Positions 9,039 to 18,676 of a DNA stretch of 64,000 bases are shown here, one piece after another. The position numbers and the translations under genes are program-made. The notes below the pieces were generated by a model that saw only the letters and a program-made list of their open reading frames with translations, was not told where the DNA came from and did no database searches. This DNA comes from Polynucleobacter sp. Adler-ghost (GTDB lineage Bacteria > Pseudomonadota > Gammaproteobacteria > Burkholderiales > Burkholderiaceae). Each line of letters starts with the position of its first letter. Position 1 is the first letter of the stretch. The DNA lies in NCBI RefSeq assembly GCF_018688495.1, contig NZ_CP061320.1:1026586-1090585 (forward strand). The letters are read 5' to 3'.

Positions 9039-9740
9039 TTATGAAGGAGACTTCTTTGGGCCACCTGGATAAGGCTGGTTATAGAGCTTTTGCCAACGTG
9101 ACATTAAGCCATCACGAATATCATCTTTGCCAAATAATTGAGCAACGTCGATAGCCGTATATCCCTCATGATTTCTCATGCGCAAGTCTGCGCCGTTATC
9201 AAGCAGGTATTTGATTAATTGCTCATTTCCAGAGCCTATAGACATCATTAATGGCGTTGTCTCGCTTGGACTTAATGCATTCACCTGAGCACCATTAGCC
9301 ATTAAGAATTGAGTGATTTCTAAGTGCCCATTGGTGACTGCATAGTGAATTGGTGCCCAACCAGGCTTATTGATAGCTGCCTTTTTTTCAAGCACCAAGG
9401 TTTTCACTAAAGCCAGTTGACCATCAAAAGCAGCCATCATAAGTGCATTTTCACCACTTTTATTAGCTAAATTGACGTTTGTAGCTGGATTGGCAAGCAA
9501 TAAATCCGTGACCTTAAGAGATTTGTCCCGAATAGCCAAGATCAACATCGGAGTGCCTCTAGGATCCAGCGTATTTGGGGTAACGCCTGCTTTTATTAGG
9601 GATTGCACCTCAGAGACGTCATCAAATTTTGCCGCTTTGGTGAAATCCGTGATCTGATCTGCAGTTTGAGCAATTGCCAGGCCAGAAAAACACAAAAAAT
9701 AGGTATATAAAAGGCAGTTAGATTTAAGTGAACTTCTCAT
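9039..9740 (-). CDS. Periplasmic ankyrin-repeat protein
   Basis: A 233-residue protein with a Sec signal (cleavage near AIAQ, residue 24-25) and four to five ankyrin repeats from about residue 30 to 205 (for example GENALMMAAFDGQLALVKTL, and GYTAIDVAQL). The C-terminal tail PGGPKKSPS is basic. It should act as a protein-binding scaffold in the periplasm. The start overlaps the tatD stop by four bases, so it is translated as the last gene of the mltG-tmk-holB-tatD operon. The partner is unknown. Confidence 0.85.
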   Translation of the reverse strand: MRSSLKSNCLLYTYFLCFSGLAIAQTADQITDFTKAAKFDDVSEVQSLIKAGVTPNTLDPRGTPMLILAIRDKSLKVTDLLLANPATNVNLANKSGENALMMAAFDGQLALVKTLVLEKKAAINKPGWAPIHYAVTNGHLEITQFLMANGAQVNALSPSETTPLMMSIGSGNEQLIKYLLDNGADLRMRNHEGYTAIDVAQLFGKDDIRDGLMSRWQKLYNQPYPGGPKKSPS

Positions 9741-10525
9741 GATATTGCTCTATTAATTTGAAAACATTGAAAAAAATTACGTGAGGTCTGATCTGCCAGC
9801 AATTCAACAGAAACACCCTTCAACTCAGCAACAAATTCACCAACCTTGGAAACCCAGGCTGGCTCATTCGTCTTGCCGCGATAAGGAATTGGAGCTAAAT
9901 ATGGTGAATCCGTTTCAATCAGCATGCGCTCTAAGGGAACTTCTCTGCAGGTTGCCTGTAGGTCCTTGGCACTCTTAAAAGTCACAATGCCTGAAAACGA
10001 GATGTAAAAACCCATCTCAATAGCAGCCTTGGCAACTTCCGTGGTTTCTGTAAAGCAATGCATGACACCACCAATCTGATCAGCGCCCTCTTCTTTGAGG
10101 ATTCTGAGTGTGTCAGCGGAAGAGGCACGCGTATGGATGATCAAGGGCTTCTTAGCAGCTATTGCGGCCCGTATATGCGTTCTGAACCGCTCTCTCTGCC
10201 ATTCCATGGATTCATAGCTACGATCACCCATGCGAAAGTAGTCAAGTCCAGTTTCGCCAATCGCAATGATTTTAGGATGCTTTGCTTCTTCAACCAGGAA
10301 TTCAAAGCTGGGTTCTGGCGTACCTTCATAATCTGGATGCACCCCAACCGAAGCATACAAATGAGCATGATCTTCAGCCAGCTTTCGAACCTTGGGAAAG
10401 TCAGGAATATCTACTGATACGCACAAGGCATGACTCACCTTGCAGGTGGCCATATTGGACAAAACCTCAGGTAGACGGGTTTGAAATTCTGGGAAATCGA
10501 GATGGCAATGTGAGTCTATAAACAT
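9737..10525 (-). CDS. TatD family metal-dependent deoxyribonuclease/hydrolase
   Basis: A 262-residue TIM-barrel hydrolase. Family metal ligands are visible: HCH at residues 6-8, GETGLDYF, IHTR, HCFTE and the terminal ETDSPYL. E. coli TatD and YcfH/YjjV relatives are Mg-dependent nucleases or D-aminoacyl-type hydrolases; position after holB matches YcfH. It lies 11 bases after holB and overlaps the ankyrin gene by four bases. Confidence 0.93.
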   Translation of the reverse strand: MFIDSHCHLDFPEFQTRLPEVLSNMATCKVSHALCVSVDIPDFPKVRKLAEDHAHLYASVGVHPDYEGTPEPSFEFLVEEAKHPKIIAIGETGLDYFRMGDRSYESMEWQRERFRTHIRAAIAAKKPLIIHTRASSADTLRILKEEGADQIGGVMHCFTETTEVAKAAIEMGFYISFSGIVTFKSAKDLQATCREVPLERMLIETDSPYLAPIPYRGKTNEPAWVSKVGEFVAELKGVSVELLADQTSRNFFQCFQINRAIS

Positions 10526-10536
10526 GACTCGCTATT

Positions 10537-11682
10537 TTAGTCTTCAAATACCTGCTGGTATTGAGAAAGCAATGCCTCTAACTGAATCCGGGTAGCTAGC
10601 GGGTGATTTTCATGACGCCGCGCCTGCGTCAAAGACTTCCAGAAGCCCAGAAGCTTTGGAAGGCGTGCCTGTTGCGCAAGCGTCTTGATAGTAGCCTCAT
10701 GCTTGGGGTAATAGCGAGGCAAACCCATTTGTGCGCAGCTTTGTACATCAGAGACCCAGCGCTGCATAGTAGCCAACAAAATTGAATACCGGGCTTTTTG
10801 CGTCTTATCTGCAGCCTCTAGCCAATTGATCCGAGCGCCCTGCGCCATCGCCTGCAATAAATAACGTGAAGCTTGGATGGCAATCGTAAGCTCATCCTTT
10901 TCATCTTGATTGTGACGTGCAATTAAGGAATCTAATACTGCATAGGGCGCCCCACCCTGCTCGTCATAAATGGACTCCACATCGGCATCACTCATTTTCA
11001 GACCAGGAATCTTATTCAGCTGGGCATGCAGCCAATGGAGCCCACTCAATCGATCTGGTCGCGGTGCAGATAACAAGCGACAGCGAGACCGAATAGTTGG
11101 TAAGACACGATCAAGACGATCTGCCAGCAAAATAAAGATCGTATTTTTTGGTGGCTCTTCAAGAGATTTCAGCAAAGTATTTGCGGAGTCTGATCTGAGC
11201 ATTTCTAGCGGATAGACCAGAATGACTCGGTTTCCGCCGCGGTGAGATCCAATCGAAAGCCCCTCAATTGCACCTCGGGCATCTTCGATAGAAATACTTT
11301 TCTTTTCCTTTTTCTCGGGCGCATCACCATCGCCATCAGCCTGACTGTTCTTAGATTTTTTTGGAAACTCAGCGTCTGAATCGAAATCACCCTGTGGCAA
11401 AAGCTTGCGATGTGTTTCCGGCACCAGTGCAATAAAGTCAGGATGATTACCGGAGTCAAACCACCGACAGGCTTCACATTGATTGCAAGGCTTTATGGTA
11501 CTCGGCGTCTCGCACAAAAGCGCTTTTGCCAACTCAATGGAAAACTCAAACTTGCCGATACCGGATTGGCCATGAATCAAAACGGCATTAGGAAATGCAG
11601 CTAAGTTCATGCTATCCCAGATAGGGTCAAGCCATGGGGCTATTTTCTTATGTGACTCATTTGAAAGCATTGCATCACTCAT
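10537..11682 (-). CDS. holB: DNA polymerase III delta-prime subunit
   Basis: A 381-residue clamp-loader subunit. The degenerate P-loop GQSGIGKF is at 38-45, the zinc cysteines are C57, C66, C69 and C72, and the IRSRC arginine-finger motif is present. A hydrophilic, lysine- and acid-rich insertion at about 95-130 interrupts the ATPase domain after the zinc module; E. coli HolB (334 residues) lacks it. The start abuts the tmk stop directly, so translation is probably coupled. Confidence 0.95.
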   Translation of the reverse strand: MSDAMLSNESHKKIAPWLDPIWDSMNLAAFPNAVLIHGQSGIGKFEFSIELAKALLCETPSTIKPCNQCEACRWFDSGNHPDFIALVPETHRKLLPQGDFDSDAEFPKKSKNSQADGDGDAPEKKEKKSISIEDARGAIEGLSIGSHRGGNRVILVYPLEMLRSDSANTLLKSLEEPPKNTIFILLADRLDRVLPTIRSRCRLLSAPRPDRLSGLHWLHAQLNKIPGLKMSDADVESIYDEQGGAPYAVLDSLIARHNQDEKDELTIAIQASRYLLQAMAQGARINWLEAADKTQKARYSILLATMQRWVSDVQSCAQMGLPRYYPKHEATIKTLAQQARLPKLLGFWKSLTQARRHENHPLATRIQLEALLSQYQQVFED

Positions 11683-12321
11683 TTAGAACTTAATCTTTAG
11701 TGACTCGAGCTCATTCCAAATGGCCTCTGGTGTTTTAGTGGCATCCACTAGATAGAAGCGATTTGGGTCTGCCTTTGCCCTACGCAAATACTCTTGACGA
11801 ACCTTTTCAAAAAAATCTAGATCCATCTTTTCAAATTTATCAGGCACCCTTACCTTTGATCTCCTTGCTTGCGCAACTGAGCCGGGTAAATCAAAAAGGA
11901 AGGTTAAATTAGGTTGGAGCAATGAACCATCAGCGCGGGCCTGAACCCATTTCTCTAAATCATTTAACTTTGCCAAGCTTAAGCCCCGACCACCACCTTG
12001 ATAAGCAAAGCTGGCATCCGTAAATCGATCAGAAATCACAATCTTTCCTAGCTTCAAGGCTGGCTCTATGACTTGTGCAATATGCTCCCGACGAGCAGCA
12101 AACATCAGCAATGCCTCAGTTTCTAAATTCATGGGGGCTTCAAGCAATAAGGCGCGAAGTTGTTCTCCTAATTGAGTGCCGCCGGGCTCCCTAGTCATCA
12201 CAACATCGCGATCAGGGTGTCGCTGTTGAATTAGCTTGCTGAACGATTCGATGTGGGTACTTTTACCTGCGCCATCGATGCCCTCAAAACTAATGAAATA
12301 ACCTGGAAATTGATCTGTCAT
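11683..12321 (-). CDS. tmk: Thymidylate kinase
   Basis: A 212-residue dTMP kinase making dTDP. The P-loop GIDGAGKST is at 14-22, the DR motif lies in [18 protein letters not shown], and the lid region is near residues 145-160. Size matches the family (about 205-215). It sits between mltG (5 bases upstream) and holB (adjacent), a common bacterial order. Confidence 0.96.
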   Translation of the reverse strand: MTDQFPGYFISFEGIDGAGKSTHIESFSKLIQQRHPDRDVVMTREPGGTQLGEQLRALLLEAPMNLETEALLMFAARREHIAQVIEPALKLGKIVISDRFTDASFAYQGGGRGLSLAKLNDLEKWVQARADGSLLQPNLTFLFDLPGSVAQARRSKVRVPDKFEKMDLDFFEKVRQEYLRRAKADPNRFYLVDATKTPEAIWNELESLKIKF

Positions 12322-12326
12322 CGCGA

Positions 12327-13421
12327 TTACTGTGGCTTTGATTGAGTGGAAGAATTGCGTTTACGTTGAAATTGATCAACCGCGCTTTCATGCTCTTTAT
12401 AGGTTTTGGAGAAATGGCTAGTGCCATCGCCTCGCGCTACAAAATACACTGCATCACTTTTTGCCGGATGCACCACAGCGAGGAGCGACTCCTTGCTCGG
12501 CATAGCTATCGGCGTTGGTGGTAAACCCTTGTACATATAAGTATTGTAGGGACTGTCCTTGCGCAAATCCGCTTTTCGAAGATTGCCATCAAATTTGGGG
12601 CCAATTCCATAAATTACGGTTGGATCAGTCTGTAAGGGCATATTCAAATTGAGGCGATTCAAGAAAACTGCTGAGATTAGCGACCTATCGCTAGAGCGAC
12701 CCGTCTCTTTTTCCACAATGGAAGCCAATGTGAGCAAGTCGTAGGGCGTTTTTAAGGGTGAAGCTGCGTCCTTCTGCTCCCAAGCAGCCATTAGCTGCTT
12801 CTGCATGGCCTGTGAAGCTCTTCGATAAATTGAAGTATCTGAATCATCGGGATCAAAAATATAGGTATCTGGATAAAAGAGTCCTTCATCACCTGGATAA
12901 GTAAGTCCGATAGTCTGTAGCAGCTCCTTGGAGCTCATACCCTTAGTTTGATGAATGAGCGCTGGATGTTTATCAATTAGGCTTCTAAGTTGCCAGATGG
13001 TCATGCCGGGAATAATGGCTACACTCTCTCGAACTCGGTCGCCGCGGGCTATTTGCAACAAGATATTTCCCAAGCTAGCGCGGGGAGCCAATAGATAGGT
13101 TCCCGGCTTTAACTTAGAGCTAACAAAAAGTGCTCTTGCTGCCACTTGAAAAGTAACTACATTTGTAGATACGCCCTGCTCTGACAATTGACCTGCAATC
13201 GCAGATAGGCCAGATTGGGGGTTTATCTTGACCTTATAGGCAGAGACCTTCTCAACATTGGATGTAGCAGGCACAACTGGCCATAAAAAGATGGCTCCGT
13301 ACAAGATAAGCAGCAGGGAAATAATGATGAGGGCATAGGATTTCCATCCACCGCCTATTGGGGGTTTAATAAAAAGGCTTCTCTGAAATTTTCTGCTCAT
13401 CAAGCTATGATAAAAGCTCAT
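12327..13421 (-). CDS. mltG: Endolytic peptidoglycan transglycosylase MltG
   Basis: A 364-residue inner-membrane YceG/MltG protein that cuts nascent glycan strands. One transmembrane segment is near residues 28-46, a LysM-like part follows, and the catalytic domain carries SIVEKET with the essential glutamate and [10 protein letters not shown]. The ATG at 13421 is chosen because GGAG and GGGG precede it; ATG at 13400 (MSRKF) is an alternative. The start codon overlaps the ygfZ start on the other strand within TCATGA. Confidence 0.93.
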   Translation of the reverse strand: MSFYHSLMSRKFQRSLFIKPPIGGGWKSYALIIISLLLILYGAIFLWPVVPATSNVEKVSAYKVKINPQSGLSAIAGQLSEQGVSTNVVTFQVAARALFVSSKLKPGTYLLAPRASLGNILLQIARGDRVRESVAIIPGMTIWQLRSLIDKHPALIHQTKGMSSKELLQTIGLTYPGDEGLFYPDTYIFDPDDSDTSIYRRASQAMQKQLMAAWEQKDAASPLKTPYDLLTLASIVEKETGRSSDRSLISAVFLNRLNLNMPLQTDPTVIYGIGPKFDGNLRKADLRKDSPYNTYMYKGLPPTPIAMPSKESLLAVVHPAKSDAVYFVARGDGTSHFSKTYKEHESAVDQFQRKRNSSTQSKPQ

Positions 13422-14427
13422 GACCCCAACTCCAAAAAACAACACAATGCCCGCCCCTAGCCTGAACCATGGATTTACCCCTCTAAGCCATTGGGGCTTG
13501 ATATTGGTCGAGGGGCCTGATGCCGCAGCCTTACTACAAAGTCAATTAAGCAACTCCGTACTTGGCCTCAAGCGCACCATGTTGGGTGATGTTGCACAAG
13601 GCTCCGATTCTGTTCGATTGGTTGGCTATTGCAGCCCCAAAGGACGTCTACTAGCCAGTGCTTGGCTTGGCTTGTTTCCAGAAACAGCTGATTCAGATGA
13701 CCGTTTTGCCCTGTTTGTTTCAAAAGATATTGCAGCTAGTACTGCAAAGCGATTGTCGATGTACGTACTACGCTCAAAAGTTAAAGTAGTCGATGCTTCG
13801 GATGAATGGGAAGTATTTGGTGCTTATCAAAACGCGGATACTAGCCAATCAACCAGTCCACCTAAAAAGTCTCTCGCCTTGCGCATGCCTGATGTACTAG
13901 CTCATGGTCAATCTTTTCAGCGCACCCTGGTTGCCCAGAAAAAGGTGGGGCAAACACCGTCGTCAATAGATCAGACCTCACTAGATCAGTGGAATTCTTT
14001 AGAGGTATTGAGCGCCATCCCCAGAATTGTCTTGGCAACACAGGAGCAATTTGTTCCGCAGATGATTAACTTTGAATCCGTTGCTGGCGTAGATTTCAAA
14101 AAAGGTTGCTATCCAGGTCAAGAAATTGTTGCTCGAAGCCAGTACCGTGGCGCAGTAAAACGTAGGCTCCAACTCGCGCACATCGATATCAGCGTAACTG
14201 CATTGGAACTAGCAAAACCAGGCGTGGAATTATTTCAAGCAGACGATGCTAGCCAGCCATGCGGCATGGTGGTGCTGGGCGCCAGAAATGCAGCAGATTC
14301 AACTCGCATTGATCTTCAGGTGGAATGTAAGCTAGAGGCCCTTGAAATTGGAGTGATTCATCTTGGTACAAGCGATGGACCGGCCTTAATGTTGGATTCT
14401 CTGCCCTACCCTTTATTAGAAATTTAA
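13420..14427 (+). CDS. ygfZ: YgfZ/CAF17 folate-binding iron-sulfur protein factor
   Basis: A 335-residue protein of the GcvT-like family that supports repair or assembly of certain Fe-S enzymes through folate. The diagnostic motif KGCYPGQE is present around Cys230, followed by VARSQYRG. No clear ribosome site precedes the ATG at 13420. The ATG at 13450 (MPAPS) is equally possible and would remove the overlap with mltG. It is transcribed divergently from mltG. Confidence 0.9.
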   Translation: MTPTPKNNTMPAPSLNHGFTPLSHWGLILVEGPDAAALLQSQLSNSVLGLKRTMLGDVAQGSDSVRLVGYCSPKGRLLASAWLGLFPETADSDDRFALFVSKDIAASTAKRLSMYVLRSKVKVVDASDEWEVFGAYQNADTSQSTSPPKKSLALRMPDVLAHGQSFQRTLVAQKKVGQTPSSIDQTSLDQWNSLEVLSAIPRIVLATQEQFVPQMINFESVAGVDFKKGCYPGQEIVARSQYRGAVKRRLQLAHIDISVTALELAKPGVELFQADDASQPCGMVVLGARNAADSTRIDLQVECKLEALEIGVIHLGTSDGPALMLDSLPYPLLEI

Positions 14428-14454
14428 TCTCACTCTGACCCCACTCATACTCTT

Positions 14455-15312
14455 ATGTGCTTGATTCTCTTTGCCTGGAAATCCCATCCAGACTACCCTT
14501 TGGTAGTTGCGGCAAACCGTGATGAATTTTATGAGCGCGATACTGATGCTATGGGGTGGTGGTCTGAACACCCTCATGTATTGGCCGGTAAAGACCGAGC
14601 AGATGTATTGGGTAGTCCCGGAACTTGGCTGGGCTTCACAAAGACCGGACGCTTTGCCGCATTGACAAATGTCAGAGCGCCCAGCGAAAAAAATCCTGAT
14701 GCAAGAACTCGTGGTGAGCTCAGTCTTCACTATCTTACGGGCAACCACAAGCCGCATGCTTACATACAAGAAAATGCAAAACGGTTTGAGCTATACAACG
14801 GATTTAATCTATTAATGGCTGATCTCAGCGATCCAGATAACGCAGAAATGCATTGGGTAAGTAATCGCCTTATGATGGGTCAAAGTATTCGTCCAAGAAA
14901 AGTATTTCCTGAGCAAGCACTGAGTCCTGGAGTTTATGGCCTATCGAATGCCATGCTGGATACACCATGGCCTAAAGTAAATCACCGGGTAGCAGCATTC
15001 GCTCAAACATTAGCAATGGATAGTGGACAACTCAAAAACGCGGATCACTATTTGCGTATATTGGCAGATACTCACGAAGCAAGCCCACAAGAACTTCCAA
15101 ATACAGGTATTAATCCTGATTGGGAAAAGGCTTTATCTGCCGCATTTATTAAGACCCCAAGCTATGGCACACGTTCAAGCACCATTTTGCGCGTTCGTAA
15201 GGATGGTCAGTTTGAAATGGTGGAGAGACGATTTGATGCCAATGGCACCGTGGGTCATGATGTTGTTACTGGTGAACTTACTGCTGCTCCGGGATCCAAC
15301 CTTTCGGTGTAG
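14455..15312 (+). CDS. NRDE (TANGO2-like) family protein
   Basis: A 285-residue NRDE-domain protein. It begins MCLILFAW with a conserved Cys2, followed by the eponymous AANRDEFYERDT motif at about 19-30. Eukaryotic relatives are TANGO2; the bacterial role is unsettled, though haem trafficking has been proposed for the family. It starts 27 bases after ygfZ and runs toward a convergent thioesterase gene. Confidence 0.88.
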   Translation: MCLILFAWKSHPDYPLVVAANRDEFYERDTDAMGWWSEHPHVLAGKDRADVLGSPGTWLGFTKTGRFAALTNVRAPSEKNPDARTRGELSLHYLTGNHKPHAYIQENAKRFELYNGFNLLMADLSDPDNAEMHWVSNRLMMGQSIRPRKVFPEQALSPGVYGLSNAMLDTPWPKVNHRVAAFAQTLAMDSGQLKNADHYLRILADTHEASPQELPNTGINPDWEKALSAAFIKTPSYGTRSSTILRVRKDGQFEMVERRFDANGTVGHDVVTGELTAAPGSNLSV

Positions 15313-15330
15313 GCGAGCAATTAGCGTGAA

Positions 15331-15816
15331 TTATTTCTGCTGACGAGAGTCCTCATTAATAACCCGTTCGCCATTCGCATTTTTGCTTGCCAGTCGCTTT
15401 ATAAACTGAAACGTACCTGTTGACATGCAACAGATCTCACCTTGATCGTTAAAGAGCTTGGCCTCGCAAAAAGCCATCGTTGCGGTACGACGCACGGTAT
15501 CGGCTTTGACACGCAAGATGCCGTTAGCAGCCTGCATGAAGTTATTTTTCATCTCAACAGTAACAACGCTGCGATCGCTAGGATCACTTGAGCGTGCAGC
15601 TACGGCCATGGCCACATCCATTAGAGTAAGCAAAACACCGCCATGGGCCACATCCCAAGTATTGGTATGTTCGGGCTTGAGGGCTAGGAGTATTTCGCCC
15701 TTACCCATTTCGGCAGTAATTAGCCTCACCCCTAAAAGCTTCAAAAAAGGAACATTAAGCTCTTCACCTAGGTTGGCAAGTTGAGTTTCTGCATTTAGTT
15801 GTACTTTATTTGTCAT
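15331..15816 (-). CDS. PaaI-type hotdog thioesterase
   Basis: A 161-residue single hotdog-fold protein. The HGGVLLTLMDVAMA stretch at about 58-71 and the VTVEMKNNFM beta strand are typical of the PaaI/YdiI group that hydrolyses acyl-CoAs. The substrate is not predictable. It is a single gene, divergent from selO (55 bases between starts) and convergent with the NRDE gene. Confidence 0.85.
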   Translation of the reverse strand: MTNKVQLNAETQLANLGEELNVPFLKLLGVRLITAEMGKGEILLALKPEHTNTWDVAHGGVLLTLMDVAMAVAARSSDPSDRSVVTVEMKNNFMQAANGILRVKADTVRRTATMAFCEAKLFNDQGEICCMSTGTFQFIKRLASKNANGERVINEDSRQQK

Positions 15817-15871
15817 AGGGTCATTCTAGAGGCTTCTGCGACGCTTGTGAATTACCCATAGAATACAAAAT

Positions 15872-17338
15872 ATGCCTTTTACTCTCCGCGGCGATGATGT
15901 ATGCCAGCCAACTCCACCTACACCGATATCTAAACCCTATTGGGTTGCATTTTCACCCTCCGCTGCCAAGCTCATTGGCCTCGAGCTCGGAGACGGTGAC
16001 TTACCCAAAGATCCTGATTGGCTTGAAGTTTTAGCTGGAAATCAATTGAATGTGGGTGAACTCACATTTTCTAACCCGATTTCTACTGCCTATAGCGGCC
16101 ATCAATTTGGATCCTGGGCAGGACAACTGGGGGATGGTCGTGCCATCCTGCTGGGCGATATGAATCAGCTTGAGCTCCAACTGAAAGGGGCTGGTAAGAC
16201 GCACTACTCCAGAATGGGTGATGGCAGAGCTGTCTTAAGATCATCCATACGCGAGTTCCTTTGTAGCGAAGCAATGCATGCCTTGGGCATCCCTAGTAGC
16301 AGGGCCCTTTCGGTAGTTGGGTCTAAGCAACGAGTTATCAGAGAAACGTTAGAGACCGCAGCAGTATGTTCGCGCATTGCCCCAAGCTTTATTCGCATTG
16401 GCCATTTTGAGCACTTTGCCTCACTTCAGAATGTGGTCCGCCTTAAAGAGTTGGCAGATTTACTGATGAGCCAATTCTATCCGGAGTGCCTCAATACAAA
16501 AGAGCCCTATTTAGGTTTATTTAAAGAGATCAGCGCTCGCAATGCGAAATTAGTCACTAAGTGGCAATCGGTCGGATTTTGTCATGGCGTCTTAAATAGT
16601 GACAACATCAGCGCCCTTGGTCTGACTATTGACTATGGACCATTTGGATTTCTAGATCAATTTGAAATAGATCACATTTGCAACCATAGCGATCATGGCG
16701 GCCGATATGCCTATCATCGTCAGCCACAAATCATGCATTGGAATATGGCCTGCCTCGCTAGCGCTATGCTTCCTCTGCTTGAGCTGGGGCATTCAACGGA
16801 AGAATCCCAAACTCTTTTACGTTCCGCGTTAGAAGAGTTCCCGGTGACTTATGCAGATGAATGGCAGCGCATATTCCGCTCTAAATTAGGTCTGCAATTA
16901 GAGCATGATGATGATATTGAGCTTATTGAGCGCCTCTTACAAGCGATGCATGATTCAAAAGTAGACTTCACCACATTTTTCCGTCAGCTCAGCAATATCC
17001 AAAAAGATTCTAAGCCATCGGATATTGCACAAAGAGATGAATTCCTCGATCGTGAAAGTATTGATCAATGGTTTGCCGACTATCTCCATAGACTTCAAGC
17101 AGAAGTTTTCAGTGACAAGGCCAGAAAGGAAATGATGGATCAGATCAACCCTAAATATATTCTCAGAAATCACCTCGCTCAAGTTGCAATTGAAAAGGCT
17201 CAGCAAGATGATTTTTCTGAAATCGAACGATTACAGCTCATACTCAGCAAACCGTTTGATGAGCAGGAGCCATTTGAGGCTTACGCAAAACCGCCACCCG
17301 TCGACATGCAACGTATAGAAGTCAGCTGCTCCTCATAA
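15872..17338 (+). CDS. selO: SelO/YdiU protein adenylyltransferase
   Basis: A 488-residue pseudokinase that transfers AMP to protein hydroxyls; E. coli YdiU is 478 residues. Visible family blocks include [34 protein letters not shown], and [22 protein letters not shown], which holds the metal-binding Asn and Asp. The bacterial protein ends without selenocysteine; the last residues are VSCSS. In known bacteria SelO modifies redox proteins under oxidative stress. It is followed after 17 bases by msrB, a repair enzyme for oxidised methionine. Confidence 0.94.
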   Translation: MPFTLRGDDVCQPTPPTPISKPYWVAFSPSAAKLIGLELGDGDLPKDPDWLEVLAGNQLNVGELTFSNPISTAYSGHQFGSWAGQLGDGRAILLGDMNQLELQLKGAGKTHYSRMGDGRAVLRSSIREFLCSEAMHALGIPSSRALSVVGSKQRVIRETLETAAVCSRIAPSFIRIGHFEHFASLQNVVRLKELADLLMSQFYPECLNTKEPYLGLFKEISARNAKLVTKWQSVGFCHGVLNSDNISALGLTIDYGPFGFLDQFEIDHICNHSDHGGRYAYHRQPQIMHWNMACLASAMLPLLELGHSTEESQTLLRSALEEFPVTYADEWQRIFRSKLGLQLEHDDDIELIERLLQAMHDSKVDFTTFFRQLSNIQKDSKPSDIAQRDEFLDRESIDQWFADYLHRLQAEVFSDKARKEMMDQINPKYILRNHLAQVAIEKAQQDDFSEIERLQLILSKPFDEQEPFEAYAKPPPVDMQRIEVSCSS

Positions 17339-17355
17339 CCTACTACCTTCCAGCC

Positions 17356-17769
17356 ATGAACAAGAAAACAGACCAAGAATACAAAAAATCACTGAGCGAT
17401 ATTCAATATCGAGTCACCCGAGAGGCTGCGACAGAAAGACCGTTTTCGGGGGAATTCTGGGATCACTGGGCGGTCGGTCAATATCGCTGCATTTGCTGTG
17501 ATACACCGTTATTTGAATCCACAACGAAGTTTGATGCTGGTTGTGGGTGGCCCAGCTACAACGCACCAGAAAACAATGAGGTCATTACTGAAATTCGAGA
17601 TGTCAGTCATGGAATGATTCGTACTGAGGTACGCTGCACCAAATGTGATGCACATTTGGGTCACGTATTTGAAGATGGTCCACAACCTACCGGATTGCGC
17701 TACTGCATCAATTCAGCGTCTTTGGCGTTTGAACCCTCCGAGAATGCCGCGCCAAGTAAAGCGGAATAA
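17356..17769 (+). CDS. msrB: Peptide-methionine (R)-S-oxide reductase
   Basis: A 137-residue cytosolic MsrB. The two zinc pairs are CICC and CTKC, and the catalytic cysteine is in RYCINSASL near residue 117. It reduces methionine-R-sulfoxide with thioredoxin. It follows selO by 17 bases and precedes yciB by 27, apparently in one operon. Confidence 0.95.
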   Translation: MNKKTDQEYKKSLSDIQYRVTREAATERPFSGEFWDHWAVGQYRCICCDTPLFESTTKFDAGCGWPSYNAPENNEVITEIRDVSHGMIRTEVRCTKCDAHLGHVFEDGPQPTGLRYCINSASLAFEPSENAAPSKAE

Positions 17770-17796
17770 TTTATAAATAGCTGGATAATCAAGCCC

Positions 17797-18345
17797 ATGA
17801 AATTTCTATTCGACTTATTTCCGATCATCCTCTTTTTTATCGCCTTTAAATTCGGTGATATTTACACTGCAACTATCGTAGCGATGGTTGCTACTATTGG
17901 CCAAATACTTTGGGTGTATTACCGACATCGTAAGATTGATGCTATGCAGTGGGTTAGCCTTGTAATGATTCTGGTATTTGGAAGCCTAACTATTTTTTTG
18001 CACGATAAGACTTTTATTCAACTTAAGCCAACTGCGCTTTACTGGTTATTTGCAGGCGCCCTGTTCATTAGCGCTCAATTTTTTCAAAAGAACTGGATTC
18101 AAGTTTTAATGGGAAAACAAATTACCCTGAAAGAGCACAATTCAAAATCAGTTTGGCATCAAGTGAATATGGCCTGGGCAACCTTCTTCTTTTTTATGGG
18201 CGCACTCAATCTCTATATTGCATTTGAGTACTCCGAGGAAACCTGGGTCAACTTTAAGCTTTTTGGTAGCACGGGATTACTGGTGGTATTTGTGATTCTT
18301 CAAGGCGTTTGGCTCACCCGCCATATGGAGCATCCTGCAGAATGA
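17797..18345 (+). CDS. yciB: Inner membrane septation/intracellular-septation protein A
   Basis: A 182-residue integral membrane protein with five hydrophobic helices, matching YciB/IspZ in length (about 180) and in the opening KFLFDLFPIILFFIAFK. YciB is linked to cell elongation, division and envelope synthesis. Its stop overlaps the bolA start (ATGA), so translation is likely coupled. Confidence 0.93.
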   Translation: MKFLFDLFPIILFFIAFKFGDIYTATIVAMVATIGQILWVYYRHRKIDAMQWVSLVMILVFGSLTIFLHDKTFIQLKPTALYWLFAGALFISAQFFQKNWIQVLMGKQITLKEHNSKSVWHQVNMAWATFFFFMGALNLYIAFEYSEETWVNFKLFGSTGLLVVFVILQGVWLTRHMEHPAE

Positions 18346-18626
18346 ATATCAATCAGGAGCGAATTAGCCGATTTGAATCTGACCTCAGGTTAGCGTTTCA
18401 GGTAAGCCATTTACATATTGAGGATGAAAGCCATCTTCATGCAGGTCATGCGGGTGCCGCTTCTGGTGGCGGCCACTTTAAACTGACTATCGTAGCTCCA
18501 GAATTTGAGGGGATGACCAAGGTGGCTCGTCATAGGGCCATCTATAGCGCTTTAAATAGTCACTTTCCTGAGGCCATTCATGCTCTGACTATCTTGGCAT
18601 ACACACCTAGCGAAAGCACCCATTAA
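18342..18626 (+). CDS. BolA family protein
   Basis: A 94-residue BolA/IbaG-type protein. Typical blocks are HLHIEDESHLHAGHAGA and GGGHFKLTIVAPEF, then HRAIYSAL with the conserved histidine seen at Fe-S cluster contacts with monothiol glutaredoxins. The ATG at 18342 overlaps the yciB stop; an earlier in-frame ATG at 18309 lies inside yciB and is less likely. It acts in Fe-S trafficking or stress regulation. Confidence 0.92.
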   Translation: MNINQERISRFESDLRLAFQVSHLHIEDESHLHAGHAGAASGGGHFKLTIVAPEFEGMTKVARHRAIYSALNSHFPEAIHALTILAYTPSESTH

Positions 18627-18676
18627 GCGCAGATTGCTTTAACATTCTCATTTACCTATATTTAAATTTCTCACCC

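Noticed and set aside
10526..10536. Missing pilZ between holB and tatD
   Set aside because: Many bacteria have pilZ here, but absence is common enough and the 11-base gap shows no remnant, so it is not reported as decay.
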